Assembly: GCF_030034735.1 (NCBI RefSeq)
Contig: NZ_CP125370.1
Location: 3,472,001 to 3,536,000 of the forward strand
Direction of reading: 5' to 3'
Origin: Paenibacillus sp. RC334
GTDB lineage: Bacteria; Bacillota; Bacilli; Paenibacillales; Paenibacillaceae
Length of the DNA: 64,000 bases
In this document: piece by piece, positions 34,922 through 43,068 of the stretch
Layout: each line of letters begins with the position of its first letter
Numbering within the stretch: the stretch's first letter is position 1
The notes under the pieces: generated by a model
Told to the model about the DNA's origin: nothing
Database searches by the model: none
The model's input: only the letters and a program-made list of their open reading frames with translations
Program-made: the position numbers and the translations under genes

Positions 34922-36637
34922 TCAATCCTCTATGGTAGACAAATCTCCTGTAGGAAGATTAAGCTCCCAAGCTTTCAGTACACGTCTCATAATTTTACCG
35001 GAACGGGTTTTGGGCAGCTTTTCCTTAAACTCAATTTCACGTGGTGCAGCATGGGCAGACAGCCCTTCTTTGACAAAGCGATAAATATCCTGCTGCAAAG
35101 CTTCAGAGGGGGTGTAGCCTTCACGGAGTGCGATAAAAGCTTTAATGATCTCTCCCCGCACAGTATCCGGCTTTCCGATCACTCCAGCCTCCGCTACAGC
35201 GGGATGCTCCAGAAGCTTGCTCTCGACCTCAAAAGGACCAATTCGCTCCCCGGACGAATTAATGACATCATCAATTCGTCCCTGAAACCAGAAGTATCCG
35301 TCCTCATCCATATAAGCAGAATCACCAGACACATACCAGTCGGAAAAACGGAAATACTCCTGAAATTTGTTCGGGTTGTTCCATATACGGTTCATCATAG
35401 ACGGCCACGGCGTACGAATCGCCAAATGCCCCATTCGGTTAGGCGGAAGCACTTGCCCCCTGTCGTCCAGAATAGCGGCCTGAATGCCAGGCAATGGCTT
35501 TCCCATCGAGCCGGGCTTAATCGGCAGCTCAGGGTAATTACAGATCATTTGGCCACCCGTTTCCGTCATCCACCAGGTATCATGAATACGCTGCTTATAT
35601 ACCTGCCAGCCCCAGCGCACCACCTCGGGATTCAGCGGCTCTCCGACGGACAGCACATGCCGCAGGCTTCCGAGATCATATTTGTCAACGATATCCTCCC
35701 CTGCGCTCATGAGCATCCGAAACGCCGTAGGAGCGCTATACCATACGGTCACCTCGTAACGCTCAATGGTTCGATACCAGTCCTCGGGGCTAAAACGACC
35801 GCCACGAATAACATTTGTTACTCCATTCAGCCATGGGGCAAAAATGCCATATGACGTTCCGGTAACCCAACCGGGATCGGCTGTACACCAATACACATCA
35901 TCTTCACGCAGATCCAGCACCATTTTTCCGGTATAATAGTGCTGGATCATCGCGTTTTGCACATGATACACGCCTTTAGGCTTGCCCGTTGAGCCTGACG
36001 TGTAATGAATAATCAACCCATCCTCACGACTCAGCCATTCCGGTTCAAGTTCCTCGGAGGACGCAAGCATTTCCGTTTCAAAATCAATAATCCCTTGTTC
36101 CCGTTCGTCCACGTCGCCAACCACAAAAATATGCCGCAGCTCCGGAAGTTCCTCACGCTGTACGCGCGAGAGAAGTCCAGGCGTGGTCACCAGCGCCACC
36201 GCCCCGCTATCCTCCAGCCGATCCTTGACCGCCGTTTCCATAAATGCCTCAAATAAAGGTCCGACGACTGCTCCTACCTTCAAAATGCCAAGCAGACTAA
36301 TGACCAGCTCAGGTGAACGCGGCATAAATATAAATACCCGCTCCCCTTTGCCAATTCCGTATTTACGCAGCACATTACCAAACCTGTTGGAGCTGGCACG
36401 CAACTGAGAAAAGGTGTAGGCTTCATGGCGGTTCGCGTCACAATACAACAACGCCGTTTTGCTGCCTCTCCCTTCCTCTACATGCCGGTCAATCGCTTCA
36501 TGCGCCATGTTCACCTTGCCTGATTCATACCACGTAAAATGACGCTCTGCATCTTCCCACTGAAAGCGGTTGTAAGCTTGTTCATACGGGCCCATGTTGG
36601 ATGTGGGAACTACAGCCTGGAGTTCTTCAATCTTCAT
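34922..36637 (-). CDS. acsA: Acetyl-CoA synthetase
   Basis: This 571-residue adenylate-forming enzyme converts acetate, ATP and CoA into acetyl-CoA. It shows YTSGSTGKPKG (P-loop, near 213), TADPGWVTG near 252, WWMTETGG near 355, the YVSGDSA aspartate near 433 and the catalytic Lys548 in TRSGKIMRR. Length and sequence match B. subtilis AcsA. Lys548 is the site expected to be acetylated by AcuA, encoded divergently at 36880. GAGGAGGCTGAACGC precedes the ATG. A cre consensus match 43 bases upstream of the start indicates CcpA repression in glucose. Confidence 0.95.
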   Translation of the reverse strand: MKIEELQAVVPTSNMGPYEQAYNRFQWEDAERHFTWYESGKVNMAHEAIDRHVEEGRGSKTALLYCDANRHEAYTFSQLRASSNRFGNVLRKYGIGKGERVFIFMPRSPELVISLLGILKVGAVVGPLFEAFMETAVKDRLEDSGAVALVTTPGLLSRVQREELPELRHIFVVGDVDEREQGIIDFETEMLASSEELEPEWLSREDGLIIHYTSGSTGKPKGVYHVQNAMIQHYYTGKMVLDLREDDVYWCTADPGWVTGTSYGIFAPWLNGVTNVIRGGRFSPEDWYRTIERYEVTVWYSAPTAFRMLMSAGEDIVDKYDLGSLRHVLSVGEPLNPEVVRWGWQVYKQRIHDTWWMTETGGQMICNYPELPIKPGSMGKPLPGIQAAILDDRGQVLPPNRMGHLAIRTPWPSMMNRIWNNPNKFQEYFRFSDWYVSGDSAYMDEDGYFWFQGRIDDVINSSGERIGPFEVESKLLEHPAVAEAGVIGKPDTVRGEIIKAFIALREGYTPSEALQQDIYRFVKEGLSAHAAPREIEFKEKLPKTRSGKIMRRVLKAWELNLPTGDLSTIED

Positions 36638-36679
36638 GCGTTCAGCCTCCTCACGATATAATGAGAATAATACAGAACA

Positions 36680-36694
36680 AGATAACGCTTACAA
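36680..36694 (-). promoter_or_regulatory. cre site (CcpA operator) upstream of acsA
   Basis: Reverse strand TTGTAAGCGTTATCT fits WTGNAANCGNWNNCW at every defined position. It lies 43-57 bases upstream of the acsA start. TTGACA at 36709-36714 would be a matching -35 box, placing the cre over the -10 region. Confidence 0.75.
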
Positions 36695-36879
36695 ATTCAA
36701 TACAAGCATGTCAATTCCTTTGTTTAACATCTGATAAAAGCGACTAATTGTGAACAATTTATGTCTAAAACAGTATATCATAGGTGAGGATGTGACGACC
36801 ATCCTTTTCATTTATTTGTTTTTTTGCTATAAGTAGGGGATATGGAGAGCTAGGTCACGGTAAAGAAGGAGGCGCATGT

Positions 36880-37512
36880 ATGCAGCATTTAAAACTGCAC
36901 CATTTGGACACGCTGAGTTATAACGGGCAAAAGATTTACGTAGAAGGCCCCGTATCCGCTGATCAACTGCGTTCATTTCAAATGCATCCACAACTGGACG
37001 CCTTTCGCAAGCCGAAGGAGCAATTCGACGCGCTGATGGATATTTCGGGACTGCCGGAAGGCAGGATTATCATCGCACATGATGGGGAAACCATTCTCGG
37101 ATACGTGACTTTTCACTATCCGGATGAGATGGAACGCTGGTCGGAAGCCGGAATGAAGGACCTGCTGGAGCTTGGAGCGATTGAGGTAGCCGACGAATAT
37201 CGCGGACTGGGTCTGGGAAGCCAAATGATCCGTGTCGCCTTTGAGGACGGACAACTGGAATCCTATATCATTTTTACGACTGAGTACTATTGGCATTGGG
37301 ATTTAAAAGGCAGCGGTCTCTCTGTATGGGAATACCGCCGCATGATGGAACGTCTGATGAAAACCGTGGATATGATCTGGTACGCAACGGATGATCCTGA
37401 AATATGCTCTCACCCGGCGAATTGCCTAATGGTCCGAATGGGAGAGGATGTCCCCCTCACATCACGGGAACAGTTTGATCGTATCCGGTTTGTGAGAAGG
37501 TTCATGTATTAA
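36880..37512 (+). CDS. acuA: Acetyltransferase AcuA (regulator of AcsA)
   Basis: The 210-residue GNAT protein carries the acetyl-CoA motif VADEYRGLGLGSQMI (about residues 106-120) and aligns over its length with AcuA, which inactivates acetyl-CoA synthetase by acetylating its active-site lysine. Divergent arrangement with acsA is the same as in B. subtilis. There acuA is followed by acuB and the deacetylase acuC; here the next gene is mtnN on the opposite strand, so acuBC are not adjacent. AAGGAGGCGCATGT precedes the ATG. TGCTATAAG at 36825-36833 may be an extended -10 box. Confidence 0.93.
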   Translation: MQHLKLHHLDTLSYNGQKIYVEGPVSADQLRSFQMHPQLDAFRKPKEQFDALMDISGLPEGRIIIAHDGETILGYVTFHYPDEMERWSEAGMKDLLELGAIEVADEYRGLGLGSQMIRVAFEDGQLESYIIFTTEYYWHWDLKGSGLSVWEYRRMMERLMKTVDMIWYATDDPEICSHPANCLMVRMGEDVPLTSREQFDRIRFVRRFMY

Positions 37513-37531
37513 ATGTTACACTACTAGCCAT

Positions 37532-38230
37532 TTAAGCCAAATACTTCAGCATATACTCCACAATCCGATGCGAACGATGGGAAGATTCTACTGTAAATTC
37601 GCCAAAATTAACATGGGCAGATCCGTCTGCCTTATCAGACATAGAGCGGAGGACAACGTAAGGCACAGCGTTCATATGGGCTGTCTGAGCCACTGCTGCG
37701 CCCTCCATCTCGGTACAAGCACCGTCCATCTCCTGATGCAATGCAGCTACCAGCTCACGACTGGCGATAAACTGGTCACCGGAAAGCACCTTGCCGATAA
37801 TATAACGATCGCCGAAGGATTGACAGGCTTGCTCAGCCAGGCGAACAAGATCAGGATCAGCCGCAAACTCCGAGGTATCCTGATAAGGAATGACCCCTTT
37901 GGCGTAACCCAAAGGCGTTACATCCATATCATGCTGCATGCACGTCGAGGAGATCACGATATCCCCAATATTTAAATCCGGATGCACCGCCCCTGCCACT
38001 CCTGTAAATATGATTTGTTCCGCTCCAAAGCTATCGATAAGGATTTGTGTCGTTACCGCAGCATTGACCTTACCTACACCGGACTTGCATACGACAACCT
38101 GTTGACCGTGAATGACTCCCTTTGTATAGGTGATTCCAGCCTTGACCGACTTACTAGCTTCAGTCATTGCAGCAAGCAGCAGCTCAATTTCTTCATCCAT
38201 GGCACCAATTAATCCATAAATTCGGCTCAT
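37532..38230 (-). CDS. mtnN: 5'-methylthioadenosine/S-adenosylhomocysteine nucleosidase
   Basis: This 232-residue enzyme of the MTA/SAH nucleosidase family removes adenine from MTA and SAH, feeding methionine salvage and recycling the methyl-cycle by-product. Seen are GAMDEE at the N-terminus (catalytic Glu), TGVAGAVHPDLNIGDIVIS near 75, ACTEMEGAAVAQ near 172 and VLRSMSDKADG with catalytic Asp near 197. I chose the ATG at 38230 with GAGGGATTTGAG upstream. It links functionally to YitJ in this window, though the two are far apart. Confidence 0.95.
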   Translation of the reverse strand: MSRIYGLIGAMDEEIELLLAAMTEASKSVKAGITYTKGVIHGQQVVVCKSGVGKVNAAVTTQILIDSFGAEQIIFTGVAGAVHPDLNIGDIVISSTCMQHDMDVTPLGYAKGVIPYQDTSEFAADPDLVRLAEQACQSFGDRYIIGKVLSGDQFIASRELVAALHQEMDGACTEMEGAAVAQTAHMNAVPYVVLRSMSDKADGSAHVNFGEFTVESSHRSHRIVEYMLKYLA

Positions 38231-38283
38231 CTCAAATCCCTCTATTCTTTGTTTAATGATGTGCATTATGGACTATGTATTCA

Positions 38284-38310
38284 CGAAAAAAGCTCCATAA
38301 AAGGAGCTTT
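38284..38310 (-). terminator. Intrinsic terminator after ccpA
   Basis: AAAGCTCC (38289-38296) pairs with GGAGCTTT (38303-38310), followed by six T on the reverse strand. It lies 30 bases after the ccpA stop. Confidence 0.85.
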
Positions 38311-38341
38311 CATCGAAGGTCTATCCTGTTAACAAATTTGT

Positions 38342-39352
38342 CTAGTCTAAATAATTAACCGACAACCGCAAAATCGTTTCATGCGGCAAAATAACGCGGG
38401 GATTTTCCACATTTTCCTTCTTCATCAGCTTGGTCAGCAAACGCATCGCTACTGCACCCAAATCGTACATCGGTTGCGCTACTGTCGTAAGCTGCGGACG
38501 AACCATGGAAGCCATACGGATATTGTCCACACTGATGACAGAGAAATCGTCCGGTACTTTCAAGCCTTCATCCTGAATGCTATGAATCGCACCAATTGCC
38601 ATTTCATCCGTAGCCGCAAAAATCGCGCTTGGCTTCTTCTTGAGGCCCAGGAAATACTTCATTGCCTCCACACCGGACTCATAACGATAGTTCCCGATTC
38701 GCACGAGATCTTCCTGATACTCCATTCCTGCTGCTTCCAGCGCTCTCTTGTAGCCTTGGAAACGTGCATAGCCGTTCGCAGGGTCCTGAAGAGTACCACT
38801 AATCATCGCGATTTGACGGTGCCCGTGGCGGATCAATGTATTCACTGCATCAAAAGCAGCGGCTTCATGGTCAATATCAACCGAAGGGTAGCTGCCTTTC
38901 TCATCACTCGTTGCGCACAGAACGATAGGAACCGCAGCCGTATGAAAAGCCTGAATATGCTCGTCCGTTACTGTGCCACCCATGAACAGAAGTCCATCAA
39001 CCTGTTTTTCGAGCAGCGTATTGATGACACGAATCTCTTTTTCTTTCCTCTTATCGGCATTACACAAAATAATGTTATAGTGATACATATTCGCAATATC
39101 CTCAATGCCCCGCGCAATCTCTGCGAAAATTGAGTTTGATATATCAGGGATAACCACGCCGACGGTTGTTGTCTTCTTGCTGGCCAGACCTCTAGCCACC
39201 GCATTAGGCCGATATCCCAATTGCTCAATCGCTTCATATACCTTCTTGCGTGTCTGAGGTTTTACGTTAGGATTATTGTTAACTACACGGGACACTGTCG
39301 CCATTGAGACACCAGCTTCGCGAGCTACATCATAGATCGTTACCGTCAAATT
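38342..39352 (-). CDS. ccpA: Catabolite control protein A
   Basis: The 336-residue LacI-family regulator begins [36 protein letters not shown]. This helix-turn-helix with its hinge ([22 protein letters not shown]) is almost diagnostic of CcpA. The effector domain follows the family, with [25 protein letters not shown] near the C-terminus. CcpA with Ser46-phosphorylated HPr or Crh binds cre sites and controls carbon use. I chose the TTG at 39350-39352 because GGAGAG lies 7 bases upstream and homologues start here. An ATG four codons earlier (39364) has no ribosome site. Confidence 0.93.
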   Translation of the reverse strand, partial: NLTVTIYDVAREAGVSMATVSRVVNNNPNVKPQTRKKVYEAIEQLGYRPNAVARGLASKKTTTVGVVIPDISNSIFAEIARGIEDIANMYHYNIILCNADKRKEKEIRVINTLLEKQVDGLLFMGGTVTDEHIQAFHTAAVPIVLCATSDEKGSYPSVDIDHEAAAFDAVNTLIRHGHRQIAMISGTLQDPANGYARFQGYKRALEAAGMEYQEDLVRIGNYRYESGVEAMKYFLGLKKKPSAIFAATDEMAIGAIHSIQDEGLKVPDDFSVISVDNIRMASMVRPQLTTVAQPMYDLGAVAMRLLTKLMKKENVENPRVILPHETILRLSVNYLD

Positions 39353-39456
39353 CCTTCTCTCCATTGCCAATAAATTTTCAACCGAATCCAAGAACAACTA
39401 ATTAGAACTATGATACGACAAAATACTACTTTATGCAACGACAGCGCTCATTCTAT

Positions 39457-39798
39457 CTATACCAAATGATCGTGAAGCGCACGCGCAGTGATATTCGAAT
39501 GGGATGTATGCCAGACAGCCTCTCCGCCCTTGATCAAAATGGCCTGCGGTGATTCATGCTGCAGTTGGAGCTTGTTCGCAGCCTCATTGGACACCGGCCG
39601 GTCTTCTACTACATAAATGATACCGTATTCAATATTTTCGTTGGGAGTGCCTTGCAAATAGGACTCCAGTTCCTGATGTGCGCCAGAGCTAATCGGACAG
39701 CGCGTGCTATGTTTAAAAAGAAGCAATGCCTTGTCTGATGACGCTTCCAGCGCCGCATTTAATTGTTGAACAGTAGTCATCTTTGTCATCGTCGCCAT
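39457..39798 (-). CDS. ytxJ: YtxJ, bacillithiol-system monothiol-type redox protein
   Basis: The 113-residue thioredoxin-fold protein has the YtxJ signature FKHSTRCPISS with a single active Cys near residue 34. Further hallmarks are YVVEDRPVSNEAANKLQLQHESPQAILIKGG and WHTSHSNIT. It is proposed to act with bacillithiol in reducing protein disulfides or chaperoning thiols; this is based on the family. It lies 104 bases upstream of ccpA on the same strand. In B. subtilis ytxJ and ccpA are likewise close neighbours. AGGAAAGGAATG precedes the ATG. Confidence 0.9.
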   Translation of the reverse strand: MATMTKMTTVQQLNAALEASSDKALLLFKHSTRCPISSGAHQELESYLQGTPNENIEYGIIYVVEDRPVSNEAANKLQLQHESPQAILIKGGEAVWHTSHSNITARALHDHLV

Positions 39799-39899
39799 TG
39801 GATATACATTCCTTTCCTCGTATTGTCGTATGTCCTATTCACATCCTAACAAAAAGAACATGTAAAATCCAATGGTGACCATGAAAATTTTCATTTTTT

Positions 39900-40346
39900 T
39901 TAGTTTTTTGTATTCATAAACACCGATTCACTGGTAAAACCGGATAATTGCCCCAATCTTTTCTGTACATCGTTCATCCAATCCTCATCTCCCAGACTTC
40001 TCGCATAACGATAAAGGTCCAGCAGCAGATTGATTCGAAGCTCCATTCGCTCCTCCAAAGAGGATTGCCAGTCCACATTAGGATTGTCCGCTTCCTCCAG
40101 CACCAGCCTGCGAATAATTTCAGCCAGCTCGTTGTTACGGGCAAAGGAAATGCGCCGAGCCGTAGGCTTGCTTCCCAAATTTTGCAATAGCTCCTTGATG
40201 TCCTTCGTTACATGCTGCAAAACCTCACTGGAGAAGCATGAAGGGCATGAAAATACGGGAACATGTAAAATTTCAACCTTGCCCGCATAAACTACCTTTC
40301 TCAACTCCAGCCCCATCGGTTTACCGCATTGGCATTGCTTATGCAT
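39900..40346 (-). CDS. Hypothetical protein with YgiT-like zinc ribbon
   Basis: The 148-residue protein starts MHKQCQCGKPMGLE and has a second Cys pair CPSC near residue 34. The four cysteines form a zinc ribbon like those in YgiT/MqsA-type proteins. The rest is helical and charged (LAEIIRRLVLEE, ERMELRINLLLDLYRYARSLGDEDW). No helix-turn-helix is obvious and no toxin gene is adjacent, so an antitoxin role is not supported. GAGGTGGTTAA lies directly before the ATG. Similar proteins appear to be common in Paenibacillus, but I cannot name a function. Confidence 0.78.
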   Translation of the reverse strand: MHKQCQCGKPMGLELRKVVYAGKVEILHVPVFSCPSCFSSEVLQHVTKDIKELLQNLGSKPTARRISFARNNELAEIIRRLVLEEADNPNVDWQSSLEERMELRINLLLDLYRYARSLGDEDWMNDVQKRLGQLSGFTSESVFMNTKN

Positions 40347-40681
40347 TTAACCACCTCATTACGTAGGATCAAGCTATATGAGGATTTCATCAGAATCCAG
40401 ATATATCTATCTACTAGTCTATAAAAGATTTGTTAACTCTATAAAATTTTTCACACTCTTTTTTATTTCGACTTTGGGACCTCAAATCCTTCCACAGATT
40501 GCAGCTATGAACAAATTACCAAAGGTTTAGTGGGTTTCAGAATGGTGATGCTAGTATTAAAAGAGCTAGTCAATTTATGAGAATGTGCAGAGGAATGGAC
40601 TTCCGGCGCTCTTTTTCTTAAGATGTATAGGTGCAGATATAAAACAGCGTGTCATCAAGTGACGCACGAAAGGATGGTTAG
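40347..40681. other. Divergent intergenic region upstream of the PfpI-type gene
   Basis: These 335 bases contain the start regions of two divergent genes. The only element I can point to is a weak sigma-B-like pair, AGGTTTAG (40523-40530) and GGTGAT (40544-40549) with a 13-base spacer. No coding sequence, terminator or riboswitch was seen. Confidence 0.5.
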
Positions 40682-41218
40682 ATGTCGAGACTTGCCGGAA
40701 AAAAGGTTATCGCCCTGGTAGATGAGGAATTCGAGGATCTGGAGCTATGGTACCCCGTGTACCGCGTCCGTGAAGAAGGCGCAGAAGTGCATTTGGCCGG
40801 TGCTGAAAAGGGTAAAAAATATTTTGGAAAATATGGCGTACCTGCTGAAGCGGAATATGCCTTTGAGGAATTGAACAGCCGCGATTATGACGGGATTCTT
40901 GTCCCCGGAGGCTGGGCGCCGGATAAACTGCGCCGCTATCCCAAGGTGATTCAACTTGTACAGGAGTTTCACGCCGCCCACAAACCCATCGGGCAGATCT
41001 GCCACGCAGGCTGGGTGCTGATCTCCGCCAAAATTTTGGACGGTGTCACCGTAACATCCACACCGGGCATTCGTGATGATATGGAAAACGCAGGAGCCAT
41101 CTGGAAGGACGAAGCTGTCGTGACAGACGGACATATCATATCTGCCCGCCGCCCGCCTGACCTTCCGCCATATGGAAAAGCGTTCTGCGATCTGTTGGCA
41201 AACAACGCAAAGAAATAA
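40682..41218 (+). CDS. yfkM: DJ-1/PfpI family protein (YfkM-like)
   Basis: The 178-residue protein has the PfpI/DJ-1 fold: VIALVDEEFEDLELWYP at the N-terminus (with the conserved Glu), DGILVPGGWAPDKLRRYP, and the nucleophile elbow GQICHAGW with Cys near residue 104. Members are general-stress proteins acting as deglycases, proteases or chaperones; B. subtilis YfkM (Gsp18) is a close relative. GAAAGGATGGTTAG precedes the ATG. The gene is monocistronic, with a strong terminator facing ptsI. Confidence 0.9.
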   Translation: MSRLAGKKVIALVDEEFEDLELWYPVYRVREEGAEVHLAGAEKGKKYFGKYGVPAEAEYAFEELNSRDYDGILVPGGWAPDKLRRYPKVIQLVQEFHAAHKPIGQICHAGWVLISAKILDGVTVTSTPGIRDDMENAGAIWKDEAVVTDGHIISARRPPDLPPYGKAFCDLLANNAKK

Positions 41219-41238
41219 GGCAGTCCAATATAATGAGC

Positions 41239-41289
41239 AAAAACACCTTCAAAATCACCACGTTATCCATGGTTTTGAAGGTGTTTTTT
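41239..41289. terminator. Bidirectional terminator between yfkM and ptsI
   Basis: A long perfect stem AAACACCTTCAAAA/TTTTGAAGGTGTTT with A and T tracts on both sides lies between the two convergent genes. Confidence 0.92.
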
Positions 41290-41322
41290 TATTCCAAAAC
41301 AAGCTACACAGCCATTGCATGA

Positions 41323-43068
41323 TTACTGCCGTCCAGGCCCGACTGAAATACAACTGACACTAACTGCGGTCAGCTTGTCTTCGATCGCCGCGCCGGTAGA
41401 CATGCTGAAGCACGCCTGGGCAACCAGTGTTGCCTCAGCTGCGGACGTGTTCAGCACACGATGCTTAACTCGCAGCAAGGACTGGGGAGACATGCTTAGC
41501 TGGTGTATTCCCAACTCCAGCCACAAGGGAATGGAGCGTTCATCCCCTGCCATTTCACCGCACACACTCACATCAATTCCCGCTTGATGAGCCGCCTGTG
41601 CCGTCATACGCAGCATCCGCAGCACAGCCGGATGGTATGGATGGTACATATGGGCAATCTGCTCGTTCATACGGTCTACGGCCAGCACATACTGTACCAG
41701 ATCATTCGTGCCTATACTGAAAAAATCTGTTTCAGCAGCGAGTAGATCGGCAATCATTGCTGCCGCTGGCACCTCGATCATAATCCCTTGCTGGATATGT
41801 GGATTGTAGGCAACCCCTCTCGCATCCAAATCCGCCATAGCTTCCTTCAAGATTGCATCCGCCTGGCGGATCTCCTCCACCGATGAGATCATCGGATACA
41901 TGACCTTGATATTCCCTGCCGCACTGGCACGTAAAATAGCTGTCAGTTGTGTCTTGAATAATTCCTTCCAATCGAGACTGATGCGTATAGCGCGATAGCC
42001 GAGAAACGGGTTTTCTTCCACCGGCAGTTGAAGATAGTCCAGCGGTTTATCCCCGCCGATATCCAATGTACGGATAACAACGGAGTGGTTTCCTGCCTTT
42101 TCTGCTACCAGCCGATACACTTCATACTGCTCATCTTCATCCGGTGCAGAGTTTCGATCCATATATAAAAATTCCGTGCGGAACAGTCCAACACCCTGCG
42201 CCCCATGCTTCAATGCCGCCTCCAGTTCCTTGACAGAACTGATATTCGCTGCCAGCCTCAGTTCAGTTCCATCCTTGGTCACGGCTTCCACGGAAGCGAG
42301 CACCTGAAGCTGTTCTTTTCTGCGGAGCTGCTCATCACGTAATGCCGTATAATGATCAATAATGGATTTCTCCGGCTTCACATAAACCTTACCCAAGTCT
42401 CCGTCGACAACCATCATATCCCCAGTCTGGACAGGCAAATTGAGATTGCTCTCCAGTCCCGAAACAAGCGGAATGCCCATCGCACGGGCCATGATCGCGG
42501 AATGCGATGTTTTGCCCCCATTCATAGTTACAATTCCTAATACATAGCTTGGATTCAAGTGGGCCGATTGAGATGGAGAAAGCTCCTTGGCTACCAGAAT
42601 GTAAGGCTGTGTGTCCTTCGGAAGAGTTACTTCCGGCGCACCCAGCAAATGCTTGAGCAACCGATTCCCCACATCCTTGATGTCGATCGCCCGCTCCTTC
42701 ATATATTCATCATCCAGCAGATCAAACATCGTCACAAAATGGTCAATTGCTTCCTTAACAGCCACCTCGGCTGCTTTATATTGACGCTCGATGATTCCAC
42801 GAACTTCGTTCATGAATTCAGGGTCCTCCAATATAGCCAGATGCGCATCAAAAATGCTGGATTCTTCCGGTCCCACCATTTCCCGAAACTCATCCTTAAT
42901 AAACTGGATTTCACTTTTGGATGTGCGTATCCCTTCATACAGCCGCTCGAATTCCTTTGCGAGATCCACCGCATCCATTTTCTGCTCAGGTAAATCCCAC
43001 TCCCAGCTCGGCAGGACAAAAGCCTTCCCGATTGCCACACCTGCTGCGGCGCCGATGCCTTCTATCAT
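41323..43068 (-). CDS. ptsI: PTS Enzyme I (PEP-protein phosphotransferase)
   Basis: The 581-residue enzyme takes phosphate from PEP onto a histidine, H189 in GGKTSHSAIMARA, and passes it to HPr. Further signatures are LFRTEFLYMDR near 295, IRTLDIGGDKPL near 330, LGYRAIRISL near 360 and the PEP-site FFSIGTNDLVQYVLA near 450 with CGEMAGDE. The start ATG overlaps the stop of nagE (ATGA), so translation is coupled. ptsH, normally adjacent in Bacillota, is absent here. This may be a second, sugar-dedicated Enzyme I or the only one; the window cannot decide. Confidence 0.93.
   Translation of the reverse strand: MIEGIGAAAGVAIGKAFVLPSWEWDLPEQKMDAVDLAKEFERLYEGIRTSKSEIQFIKDEFREMVGPEESSIFDAHLAILEDPEFMNEVRGIIERQYKAAEVAVKEAIDHFVTMFDLLDDEYMKERAIDIKDVGNRLLKHLLGAPEVTLPKDTQPYILVAKELSPSQSAHLNPSYVLGIVTMNGGKTSHSAIMARAMGIPLVSGLESNLNLPVQTGDMMVVDGDLGKVYVKPEKSIIDHYTALRDEQLRRKEQLQVLASVEAVTKDGTELRLAANISSVKELEAALKHGAQGVGLFRTEFLYMDRNSAPDEDEQYEVYRLVAEKAGNHSVVIRTLDIGGDKPLDYLQLPVEENPFLGYRAIRISLDWKELFKTQLTAILRASAAGNIKVMYPMISSVEEIRQADAILKEAMADLDARGVAYNPHIQQGIMIEVPAAAMIADLLAAETDFFSIGTNDLVQYVLAVDRMNEQIAHMYHPYHPAVLRMLRMTAQAAHQAGIDVSVCGEMAGDERSIPLWLELGIHQLSMSPQSLLRVKHRVLNTSAAEATLVAQACFSMSTGAAIEDKLTAVSVSCISVGPGRQ

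Noticed and set aside
34751..35854. 367-codon open frame opposite acsA
   Set aside because: Antisense to acsA, overlaps the shared terminator and has no ribosome site.
39900..40346. Zinc-ribbon protein as an MqsA-type antitoxin
   Set aside because: No HTH domain and no toxin gene next to it.
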